Source: Tetradesmus obliquus
Taxonomy: Eukaryota > Chlorophyta > Chlorophyceae > Sphaeropleales > Scenedesmaceae
Length of the DNA stretch: 64,000 bases
Reading direction: 5' to 3'
NCBI GenBank assembly: GCA_030272155.1
Contig: CP126197.1
Coordinates: forward strand, 868,001 to 932,000
The notes beneath the pieces were generated by a model, which did not search any database, was not told the DNA's origin, and saw only the letters and a program-made list of their open reading frames with translations. A program made the translations under genes and the position numbers. Shown in pieces: positions 36,039-46,476 of this stretch; within the stretch, counting starts at the first letter, position 1, and every line of letters starts with the position of its first letter.

Positions 36039-36540
36039 GGATCTGTGTTGAGATCAGAGTTGTTTAGTGCGTAATGGGAGCTATGTGATAAGTCTGTGAG
36101 CCGTGGAAAGGTTGTTTATGCGGTCTTACACCGGTAAATGTACATGTGAAACCAGTTTTTCATGGTATTGCTCTGTCTGCAAAGGGTCCGGGGTTTTGGC
36201 GCTGCGATGCTTCTGCAGCAGTCTGTGAAGGGTGAAGCTGTTCCAACAGACACAATACTTGCATTCAAGATGATTGTGGCAATGCAGAGTTCTGCCACGA
36301 TCTAGCAGTATGCCAGGCTTTCACCTGCTGTCAAGACAGATCATGATGTTACGACCCCAACGGCGAGCACCCGCACAGTCTGCTGACCTTACAACATGAT
36401 CAATGTCAGCCACGACATCAGAGTTGCTGCAAAACCCACGTTTTCCTGTTTGACTGCGAGAGAGACACGGTGGACCGTTCCGTGCAGGCTGTGTACAAAC
36501 AGCAGACATCCGAAAAGAACCCTGCCTTTGATCACCGCAG
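36039..36540. other. Intergenic, no gene recognised
   Basis: The region holds the 3' end of the coiled-coil gene and the presumed promoter of the MYND-less paralogue. Confidence 0.4.
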
Positions 36541-37363
36541 CATGTCCTCAATGGGTGATAAACCTTTTCAAAGGACGATGGCAGCGCTACAGGTGCTGAA
36601 AGGGCTCGGCAGCGCCAGCTTTCGCGAGTTGGCCCAGTCCCCTGCAGCCTTCAGGCAGATGCACCTCATCCTGACTGGCAGCTACTCTGCGGTGTCTGCG
36701 GGCCAAGGATCAGCGCAACACACGCGAGCATACGAATCATGGAACGCGTTGCCCATGTACCTGGGCTTTGCTGGCACAGCTCTGCAGTACCTACAGCAGC
36801 AACAGCAGCAGCAGGTCTCAGCAGGGCATCCTGCAAGCACCAGCTGATGACCTGAGCTTAGTGGGTATCATCTGCGAAAGCCTGGCGTCCGCAATCCATC
36901 TGCCAAGCAGCACCCCAGCCAAGGCGAACGAGGTTAGGAAGCTGCTGCGCAATGCTGTACCCGGTGAGTGTTCCAGATTCTACAGCAGTGACAAGACGGG
37001 CAAATGTGCCGGGCTCAGGCTCCCCACACCATTTGCTGCTCAAAGCACCCCCAACATGCTTGCTGCTGCCAGTTCTGACAGCCTGCCAGTACCACCAGCA
37101 ACTCTGAACATGACGCTGCATGGGTTGTGTCAATGATCCGTGCCCTCTCTTGCTCATCCTGCACCAAGGGCCTGAACGCTCACCAGGACAGCACCCAGCC
37201 TGCAATGCTGCCCTGCTGACGCCACAGCTGCATAACACCCTGCCTGGGCAAGCTGCACAAGCTGATACACCATGGTTACGTACTGCCTGCCGCTGCTGCA
37301 GACCTGTTGAAGCCGCTGGCCAAGGCCTGTGCTGCCCTAGCAGATGAGCTGCAGCAGGCCCTG

Positions 37364-37422
<59 letters not shown>

Positions 37423-37512
37423 AAGACCACCACAGCAGCAGCAGCCTCCAAAGGGCATGCGCAGCGGCTTTCTTGGCAGCAGCCCACGCCAGCAGCAACC
37501 CGCGCAGGCTGT

Positions 37513-37558
<46 letters not shown>

Positions 37559-37745
37559 GAGTCACACCTTGAAGAGGGCTTGGCTGCTGCCAGGGGGCTG
37601 CAAATGCTGTGGATGGCCCTTACACTACGAGAGCCCACCCCGGCATTCAGTGTAGCTCTGTTTGGCGATGCAGCGCTGCGTGCATCGCTGCTACCAGCAG
37701 TCAAACTCATCCTGGTCACGCTGCAGGCGCAGGGCCGCCCTGCAG

Positions 37746-37789
<44 letters not shown>

Positions 37790-38254
37790 GCTGATGAGCG
37801 CTGGATGCAGATGCAGAACACCCTGGCCCATGCAGTGAACATTGCACAAGCTATATATCAAGGGCCTGTCGAGCATTTTGAGCTTCGGCTGCAACCGGCG
37901 GTGCAGGAGCTGCTGGCAGCTCTTGAGCTGCAGCAGCTGCTGTTTGCGGCCGCAGCCTGGCTGACGGGGCTGCTGCACCAGCAGAAGCAGGGCAGGCTAG
38001 CTGTGGATGCAGCGGACGTGGTGCGTAGCCTGAGCAACAGCAGTGCAGCAGCAACGTACACCTTGGGCAAGAGCAGCAGCAGCAGCAGTGGCAGCAGCAG
38101 CAGCAGCTGTGGCATGGTGCAGCCTCATCACTCCAGGGTTCTGGATCTGCTAGGGATGGCAGCCGTGGACCCTTGCCGAAGCAGCTGGCTGGCTGGTGCT
38201 GTTGAGAAGAGTGACCTAGTAGGGCTGCTCGCGGGCCACCTGAGCCTCAGCTGA
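36541..38254 (+). pseudogene. MYND-family relative without a MYND finger, frameshifted
   Basis: Starts MSSMGDKPFQRTMAALQVLK with the shared N-terminal module (GLGSASFRELAQSPAAF). After the Gln run a 10-bp insertion (36815-36824) shifts the frame: upstream is one frame, the ICESLA.AIHLPSSTPA part is another. A GTGAGT donor near 36963 and a CTGCAG acceptor near 37300 lead to the second module (ACAALADELQQALKQQ), with CAG runs at 37367-37420, 37517-37556 and 37750-37788. The second exon ends GMAAVDP, then continues directly into GAVEKSDLVGLLAGHLSLS. In the 44285-48358 locus AVDP and GAVEKSDL are about 2.5 kb apart with the MYND finger between them, so a large internal deletion has fused the ends. 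The exon from 37300 to the stop at 38254 is otherwise open, so an expressed short protein is possible. Confidence 0.7.
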
Positions 38255-38739
38255 ACATTTATTATCAGTGTATGCTTCCTCACTTGAATCGTGGTGTACT
38301 ATTGCTGTATGTAGCAAGTCAGCCGCAACGTCTGCTTGAGGCGTTGCAGTATCCTGATGCTCGGCCACAGATGCTGAGCCTTTGGCAGCGCTGAAGGCGG
38401 TCGTAGCAGGTGATGCTACAGCCTGGCAGAAACCCTTGGGATGTTTCGAGTCTTGTGCGTTCAGCAATATAACCTGTTTGTATATATATGTATCGCTGGT
38501 TGCTTCACCATAGCTGAGCGCCATGTTTGCTGGAAGGGCGCCAAGTTGAAGAGCGAAGCGTCCAGTGCGTGATGCTTCAGCAGACTTCTCGTTTATTACT
38601 ATTACCTACGACATGTAACTAAATATAGACTCGCACGCACGTTCTGTGCAGCAGCTCGTCAGCAAAACTGAAGTTGAGCAGCACAAGTTGGAGGCACAAA
38701 AGGCCCCTGTGAACGAGTTGAAAACTGTTTAAAGTCACC
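38255..38739. other. Intergenic, no gene recognised
   Basis: Short space between two plus-strand genes. No supported coding sequence. Confidence 0.4.
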
Positions 38740-39403
38740 ATGGAGCTCAACGGGGCGGCAGCCATGCGTCGAAGCAGTGGCAGCCCCGTGCAGGAAAGCC
38801 ATGCACAGCACAGTACAACCTGGCGAAGCAGCAGTAGCGCCAGTGGCGCAGCAGGCAGCCTGAGCACCCTGAGCAGCAGCTCAGGTGGTACAGCAAGGCT
38901 CTCTTCTGCCTCTGGGATGTCTGGAAGCACAGCAGCAGCATGGAAGCGGCTGAGCATGACAGACAGCAACAGGCCACCCCCTTCTGCAGTTGCACCTTAC
39001 CTGGCAGGTAGGTGTGTATGTGGAAGAGCACATCAACCACACATTGGCATGCAGCTGATGAGAAACGGATATGAGGCCAGGTTGAGGCTCAGGCTGGCAG
39101 AAACCTCAACTTGCTGTGTGATTCAAGAACTTCCAGCTGCTCGGCTGAAGTACAGATGCATCTGCAGCCAGGCATACATAGCCTGCCTGTGCCTCAAGCA
39201 CAACACAGGTGAACGTGCCACCTCAGCTACCTTTCCTGCTTTCACTCCTTCCCTCCACATTCATCTTGTTGCTGCTGCTGCTGCTGCTGCCGCCATGCAG
39301 GCCCAGCTGTGGCGTCATTCGTGGCCAAGCGCACCACCCAGAAGGCTGAGCTGGTGCAGTACTATGAGGCCCACAGCTTGTGCTGCCTCCTCACACACTC
39401 GTC

Positions 39404-39475
<72 letters not shown>

Positions 39476-42400
39476 CCATGCAGGCCCAGCCGTGGCGTCC
39501 TTTGTGGCCAAGCGCACCACACAGAAAGCTGAGCTGGTGCAGTACTATACGGCCCACAGCTTGTGCTGCCTCCTCACACACTCGTCTTGCTGCTGCTGCT
39601 GCTGCTGCTGCTGCGGCTGCTGCTGTTGCTGCTGCTGCTGCTGCCGCCATGCAGGCCCAGCCGTTGCCTCATTTGTGGCCAAGCGCAGCACCCAGAAGGC
39701 TGAGCTGGTGCAGTACCTGGAGGCCCACAGCGGCTCAGTCAGGGCCATACTCAACAGCGGGGACGGCACCACAGCAGATGCAGCACAACAGCAGCAGCTG
39801 CAGCAGGCTGGAACAGATGAGTGCTGGTATGGTAACGCAGAGCTGCCGCTGCGTGGCAGCGACGCATGTGTGTCGCCATGTGCTGTTGTCAACAGTACTG
39901 CTGGCATGGATGCCTTGTTCAACAGCAGCGGCACCTACCGCCGCTCTAGCCAGGTGGCTAGTCCCACAGCAGCTTCTCCTGGCAGTACTGGCAGCGTGTC
40001 TCCTAGCAGTGCAGCAGCCCGCAGAGCCTCAGTCAGCGCTTACCCGCAGCGGCAGCAGGACCTAGCCACCACTGTCAGCACTGGCGTGCCCTATCTAGAC
40101 AGCACAGGCAGCAGCCCCAGATCTCCAAAGCTGCTGCGTGCTTCTGATGCAGCAGCAGGCGGTGGTGGTGCGGGTCAGCCTGTGGCTAGTAACAGCAGCA
40201 GCAGCAGGCACACTGTGATCAAGGAGGCACTGGCTGCACGGCTGAGCGATGCAGCTGAGGCACGGCCTGGCTGGGCAGGTGCAGAGTGGGGGAAGCTTGC
40301 AGGAGGACGCTGGCTGAAACAGTTTTGCAACATGTGTTTTGAATGCACATCAAATGCGGTATCAAACACTTAACTTTGTGGTGTTTTGTTAGCTGCGGCA
40401 GATCGTCTGACACGGGCATGCCAAGATGTGCTTCACGCTGCCGCTGCTGCTGCCACCGCAGCTGCGCAGGCCAGCTACACAGGCCCTGGCGGCAGCTGGC
40501 CCCGCATGCATGATCAGGTGTCAGGCGTCATCATGCTGCTGCACTTGACCCTGCTGCTGCTGCTGATGCCGCACCTGCCTTTTTGTTCCTGCTGCTGCAG
40601 CGGCGCGGGCTAGCTATGCAGGCCCTGGCAGCAGCTCGCCCCGCATGCACGACGAAGTCTCTGGCATCCGCCAGAGCCTGCTGGCAGAAGGGCGTGCTCG
40701 CAGGGCCTCCACCACTGCAGTTGCCGGCAGCAGCAACTCAGCTAGCCAGGCTGCTGCGATGATCGCGCGCAGGCTGAGCAATGCAGCGATCTACCCTGGC
40801 GCTTACGATGCGACTGCTGCACTTGGCATTTGTGGAAGCAACTATGACAGCCAGCAGCAGAGCTGGGAGGCAGCCAACCTTGGGAGCTTTGCTAGGGATG
40901 AGCAGGGCAGGGTGAAGGTTGGAGACTATGGCAGCATGGGCTCGCTAAACAGCAGCATGGCTGCAGCTGGGCAGGGCTTTGCAGGAAACTTTGCAGGAAA
41001 CTTTGCAGGACAGCAGGGTACGGCCGGCGGCAGGATGGTGGTTGGTGATGGAGGTGGTGGCAGCGGCGGTGTGTGGGGCGGCGACAGCAGCGGCAGGAGG
41101 AGCAGCGGCAGCAGCAACAGCAGGTCAAGCAGCGATGATAGTGAGGGTGACAGCGAGTCATCCAGTGACGAGGATGACGCAACAGCAGGTGCAGGTGCGA
41201 CCGGGTGGAGCGCAGGGCGGCAGAAGCCTAGAGTGAGTAGCAGGCGAGGTGGCTGGAGGGTGAATGAGAGGGCAGCTGCCAAAGCAAGGGCCTCGATCAG
41301 CAGCAGCAGCGGCAGCGGTGGCACTGCTGCTGCTGCTAGAGCTAGCATGATGACCGGCAGAGCCTCGCGGCGGTCCCTGCTACAGCAGCCGCAGACGACT
41401 CGCGCTGTCAGGAAGCCGGAGCGGCAGGCAGCTGCGAGCTTGGCAAGAGCAGCTGCTGCCAGGCGCAGTAGCATTGGTGCTAGCCAGCAGGCCCTAGCTG
41501 CTGCTGGGCACGGTAGACAGCATGCTACTGGCAGGTTGTCCATCAGGCGTGGCGCTGGCGGTCGTGCTAGCAGCAGCAGTGGCAGCAGCAGGCGCAGCAG
41601 CGGCAGCAGCAGCGACGCCAAGACAGACATATTTGAGCTGACGGTGCGGCGCAGGAGCAGCATCACCACTGGCAAAGGGTTCCTAGGTGAGTCCTTCTCG
41701 CTGACCAGAGAGTGAAGCAGAGGAACCCATGTTGATGTTCAAGGCTTTGGGCAGTTGCATATTGGTTGTCTGCTGCTACTGGCTGCGCCAGCTCAACTGT
41801 TTTACTTTGCTAGTTTTCGCATGTACTCCTGCAGCCCTTCGTACATGCCAGCGAAGCGCGTCCAAATGGGCCTAAGTTGCTCTTGTATTCATATACTTGC
41901 CACCTGTTGCTGCTGCGCAGGGTCACTTCCAGCCAAGAACAGGGCCAGCAGCAGTGACAGCAGCAGCAGCGACAGCAGCCATGGCAGCGACAGTGACCAT
42001 GACGACAGCACCAGCCGCCGCCCCGCCAGACGCCCTTCGCTGCCACTGCGGCGCCGCAGCAGTGGCAATGCAGCAGCATCTGGTACTGCTGCTGGCCGCA
42101 AGTCTCAAGTCATCCGCCGCCGGCTGCTGCTGCGACTGCGCAATGCGCACAGCAGCAGCAGCAGTGGTGGCGGCAGTGGCAGCAGCAGTGGCAGGAGCAG
42201 CACAAGCAATGGTGAGGCTGGGGGTGGCCGCCGCAGGCTAGTGAAGCAGCGCAGCAGCATCAAGTATGGGGGAGCCAGGTACAACAGGGCCTCAAGCATC
42301 AAGCGACAGTCAGCTGCCCATACTGCTGCTGCCGGTGGTGTCAGGCGCAGCAGCGTCAATGCAGCTGCAGCAGCAGCGAGCCGCGCGAGTGCATTCGGCA

Positions 42401-43041
42401 TGGGCATGCGTCACAGCGCGCGCATCTCAGCTGCTGCCAGGCTGCGTGCTGCTGCCAGCAGCAGCGGCGGCAGCACTGGCAGCAGCAGCAGCGGCGGCCG
42501 GCGGCTGAGCAATGCACTTGAGGTGTTCCTGAACCCTGATGACAAACCCTCACACCGGCTGAGCTGCAGTGCTGGCGATGCTGCTGCTGTTGTGATGGGA
42601 CCAGCAGATGATGCAAACAGCAACAACAGTGATGAGGACGGCCGCATCCTGCCAGCAGCCAAGAGCAGCAGGAGCAGCCGAGCCATGCAACAGGGGCATC
42701 AGCAGGGTGGTGGTGAAGTTGGCAACCGGCCAGGGCTGCGTAAGTCGTGGTCCAAGGTGTACAGAGCAGCAGCCAGGAGCAGCGTCGCAGCAGCAGCTGC
42801 CCCGCGTGCATCTACCAGGCAGCAGCAGCGTGCGTCTGGCGCCATGGTGAACGGGGCCAGCCTGCGCAGGGGCTCTGCGGTTGCTGCGCGGCGTTCTAGC
42901 AGTGGGGGGCTTGGCGTTCAGGGCAGTGGAGGCATTAGTGCTGCTGCTGCTGGGCGTGGTGAGGCTGGCAGGGAGGCGAGCTGGGTGGCGAGTGTTGTGC
43001 GGCGGCTGTCCGGCGTGGCGCCTGGTGGCATGGGCATGTGA
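38740..43041 (+). CDS. Ser/Arg/Ala-rich disordered protein with many basophilic kinase-like sites
   Basis: The ATG at 38740 is in CACCATGG context. Exons: 38740-39007, 39655-40278, about 40393-40517, about 40610-41686, 41921-43041; the third-fourth join is ambiguous because the exon edge ASY(T/A)GPG.S.PRMHD(Q/E)VSG exists twice. Exon 2 starts PAVASFVAKRSTQKAELVQY, the only part that looks like a folded helix. The rest is low complexity: Ser runs, acidic stretches (SDDSEGDSESSSDEDDA), and more than a dozen R-R-x-S or R-x-S motifs (RRSSI, RRLSN, KRQS, RRRSS). These match the consensus for AGC-type kinases, but this is only a motif count. No family is recognised; a nuclear or cytoskeletal scaffold is possible. 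Ends RRLSGVAPGGMGM. Confidence 0.55.
39297..39552 (+). repeat. Two copies of the 5' edge of exon 39655-40278, each after a CTG run
   Basis: AVASFVAKRTTQKAELVQYY occurs at 39301-39366 and 39485-39550 before the real AVASFVAKRSTQKAELVQYL. Each of the three is preceded by a CTG run (39270-39290, 39406-39472, 39588-39645) and an ATGCAG acceptor. Period is 170-185 bp, set mainly by the CTG run lengths. Confidence 0.9.
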
Positions 43042-43213
43042 GGGCACTTCATGCCTTTTCTTTATTATGGAGCGCCTGCTCAGGGCCAAGCAGAAGCCAC
43101 CAACTGGCTGGCAGGCTGGAAGCGTCAGCGCTTTGCAGGAGAACGCTGCTGCTGCTGCCAGGCGGTCAAGCAGTGGTGCCAGGCTGGGTCACATCAGCAT
43201 TGGTAGTGTTGGG

Positions 43214-43278
43214 GAATGGTGAGGCTGGCAGGGAGGCGAGCTGGGTGGTGAGTGGTGTGGGGTGGCTGTCTGACTGGG
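43214..43278 (+). repeat. Copy of the coding 3' end beyond the stop codon
   Basis: The sequence for GEAGREASWVASVVRRLSG (42957-43014) recurs about 255 bp downstream, after the stop, with mutations that close the frame. The same type of duplication therefore also occurs outside introns. Confidence 0.75.
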
Positions 43279-44194
43279 CGCGATTGGCGGCATTGGCAGG
43301 TGAAAGGGCCCCTCCCTCCCTGGCTGTGACGCAACAAAGCCGGGTTGGAATCAAACCCAGCCGCAAGCAGACAGTTTGCAAGTTGAGCTGGCTTTGCTTG
43401 CCTGCGAAGTGCGAGCTGGTTGGAAAGAGGATTCTTTGCCTGGCAGCAGAGAGCTTGAAAGTATGGTTGTGGCCGGCAGATCTGCTGGAGACAACGGTAC
43501 GATGTTCAATGAAGCGTGGCGGCAGCAGCTTATAGTACGGCTTACAAGACATTGACTATCATGTGCATGATCTGGGTCTGTGACGGGGCACGCTACGGCT
43601 GCCAGTTGTGGTGAATGCATTGCATACTACTGGTACTAATGTGCTACTGTGTGGCGGCCGCAGTCAGCCGTCTGCATTGCAGTTGAGTTGAAGTTTGCCC
43701 ATGTTTGTACATGTTCAGCATGCCCGTACTGGGTACGGTGCTGGGAGTTTCCTTGGTTATGCAGGCATGCTGTTTGCAGCGTTGCTGTGGGGAATCAGGC
43801 CTGAAAGGGCTTCGTTGGGCTGGGGCTGTATTGGCATGCCTTCAAGGCAAGCATGACCTCGTTAAAAGAGTAGTCTATCATCCCTACACATAATGCTCGC
43901 CGTTCAGGTCAAGCTTTGATGAAATGTCACGATGAAGAGTTACTCTTGAGCTGAACTGGGTCCAAACAACCGCCCCTGCACAGCCGTCCTTGTGCCAACA
44001 GTGCAACTCATATCATGTGCTTTGTCTGCACCGCAGCGGTCACAATAGATGTGTTATGTTAACAGACGACCTGCAGCTGAAGAATGAACAACCAAAACAA
44101 AAAGGAAAGGCATGCCATAGGTTTCTGTACAGGCCAAGACAGTCAACTTATTATGCGGCACAACGCCAGCATGGAACGGGCAATAAGAAACTGA
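43279..44194. other. Convergent intergenic region
   Basis: The 3' ends of the Ser/Arg-rich gene (+) and the MYND locus (-) face each other here. No supported coding sequence. Confidence 0.4.
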
Positions 44195-44313
44195 TCAGCT
44201 GAGGCCCATGTGCCCCACCATCAATCAGCTGAGGCCCATGTGCCCCACCATCAATCAGCTGAGGCCCATGTGCCCCACCATCAATCAGCTGAGGCCCATG
44301 TGCCCCACCAGCA
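44195..44313. repeat. 30-bp tandem repeat, four copies, spanning a stop codon
   Basis: Units start at 44195, 44225, 44255 and 44285. Each unit contains the reverse complement of the last codons and stop of the MYND gene (GHMGLS, TGA). The unit at 44285 is the real C-terminus; the other three lie in the 3' UTR. Confidence 0.95.
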
Positions 44314-45604
44314 GCGCCACAAGGTCGCTCTTCTCAACAGCACCAGCCATCCCAGCCACACCCAGGCCAGCCAGCAGCGCCTTCAGCTGGCGCACAGGCA
44401 GCGCAGCAGCAGCAGTGGCACTGCCAGGCAGCTCAAGCAAAGCTGCTGCAGCAGCAACACCTGCTGCGCTGCTGCTGATGCTGCCGCCGCCAGAGTCATT
44501 GCTGCAAGTAGCAGCAGCACTATCACTGCTTGCTGCAGTGCTGCTACCTTCCCCTGCTGCTGCCGCTGCCGCCAGCTTCTTGCAGACCAGCTTGTGTCCC
44601 GCCTTCCAGTGCTGCTTCTGGCACTCCGCGCTGCACATGCGCACCTGCCTGCAGCCACCGCACACCTTGGCCCTGCCGTACACCAGCTGCAGCTCACTCA
44701 GCTTGCCCAGGTTGGTGCAGGCAGCGTTGTTGCAAGCCCAGCCAACAGGCAGCGCAGCCGCCACTGCTGCACCAAACGCCCTCAGCTGTCCTGGCAGTGC
44801 ATCACCCCACACGCGCTGCACTAGAGAAGCAGCTGCACTGTTCACGTCATGCTCTGCTGCTCCTGACAGCCCTGAAACAGGACAACGCTGCACTGCTTCA
44901 TACAAGCCTGCCTGCAGCTGCGCATGCTGCTGCAGCAGCTGCGTCAGCAGCGGCATGCTCGCAGCGACGCCTTCAGCACTGCCGCTGCTGCTGGCCAGTG
45001 TTGGTGCCTCATCGCCTGGCAGCTGCATGTGGCACAGCTGGGAGCCCAGCCACTCAACACATGCGTATGCCATCTCAAGCAGGCTGATGAGAAGCCCCTC
45101 ATCCATCTGCTGCTGGTTGTTTAGGGGCGCTACTACTGCAATCCCACTGCTGCTGCTGCTGCTGGTCATCAGCAGCAGCTCGCTGAGCAGCTGCCCTATT
45201 AGACACATGCTGCGCGCCGCAACAGTCAGCCAGGTAGTCATGGTGAATGCCAACTGCTCAGTGTACCAAGAAACACTGCTGCTGGTGGTGCTGCTGCTGT
45301 CTGCTCTCCCCCCTGGCCGGAAGGTCACCAGGGGGCCTGCTGCAATGACAGCTGCTTCTGCCCCGCGCCCGATGCCCCTGCCTGTTGGAAGCATCTCATC
45401 TTCATGCGCACCCTCACCTGCCGATGATGTCACCTGCATGCGTGCGGTGGCAGGCGAGCAGCGCCCGACAGTCGCTGCCATGTCGAGTGCGTCCTTGGGG
45501 CATGCTGCGCGCAGCGCGGCCGCACACTTCTGAGCGGTCAGCAGAAGCGACACCACAAACGGCACATGCTGTAGGTCCGCCAGCCCCGTCCCTTGTGCGT
45601 TCCA

Positions 45605-45647
<43 letters not shown>

Positions 45648-45700
45648 GTTGCTGATGCCTGCGCTGCCATCGCCAGCTTTGTGGATTGCAATACAGCCAT
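44285..45700 (-). CDS. MYND zinc-finger protein with C-terminal SAP-like motif
   Basis: The frame is open from the ATG at 45700 (MAVLQSTKLAMAAQ) to the TGA at 44285, 471 residues. An Ala/Ser-rich helical region is followed by the MYND finger at about residues 321-376: CNNAAC, CGGC, CSAEC and HKLVC supply the seven Cys and one His ligands; the first pair is spaced by four residues, an algal variant. The last 35 residues (PVRQLKALLAGLGV..GAVEKSDLVALL) resemble a SAP-like helix-turn-helix. MYND fingers bind proline-rich partners, so a protein-interaction role is likely; partner unknown. Upstream helical modules (45701-48358) may be part of the same protein, but the frame changes just before this ATG, at the same place as in the neighbouring paralogue. 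Confidence 0.75.
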
Positions 45701-46432
45701 AGCTGACGTGGTGATCGGTCCACCAGGGTCAGCAGGGCCCTGGGTGGAAGTCCAGCTTTGACCTCCATCGGCAGCGGCGACAGCAGTGAAGCTGCACTCT
45801 CTGTGCTTAAAGCTGCTGTGGAGCTGCGCACGCACACCCCAGCGCACAGCACGCGCATTGCTGCGCACAGCGAGACTGCAAAGGCCTCTGGGCACTGCTT
45901 GATGGCTGCTGCTAGGAGCTGGTGGTCAGCTGCAGGGCAGTTGGAAATGAGGGGTGCAGCAAGGCATTGCGAGTGCTTCAGGAGCTCGACTAATACTTTG
46001 CAACGACACATGATCAGGTGAACTGCGTGATACAGAAACAGCCATCCGCTTGCAAAAGATTATGACTATACTGCAGCAACAGCAGCAATGCAGCCTCATC
46101 CTATGACAGCACGGTAGGAACAGCTGTCACAAGGTTATGTCTGTTTCGTTTTGCTTACCGTAAGCTTCCGTGGCTCAGCAATACGACGCAAGTATGGCTT
46201 GGCCATTTTCAAAGGACATTTTCATAATTTCAAGCAACTGCTGCCAGACAAGTGAGCCATTGCATGCTGCAGGGTGGTTGCTGCTGCTGCTGTCGCCAAC
46301 CTGCAGCTGCACGACAGCTGCTGCTGCTGCTGCTGCTGCCACCATGCTCCTGCTGCAACCCACCTACACCAACTGCGTTCGCCGCCGCTGTAGCCCAGTT
46401 CCACAGCGCATACTGGCTGTACATGGCGTCCA

Positions 46433-46476
<44 letters not shown>

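Noticed and set aside
40926-41675. Leu/Pro-rich minus frame
   Set aside because: Shadow of the Ser/Arg-rich exon on the other strand.
44208-45533. 441-codon plus frame
   Set aside because: It lies antisense to the MYND ORF and has no recognisable domain; it is open because of GC-rich triplet composition.
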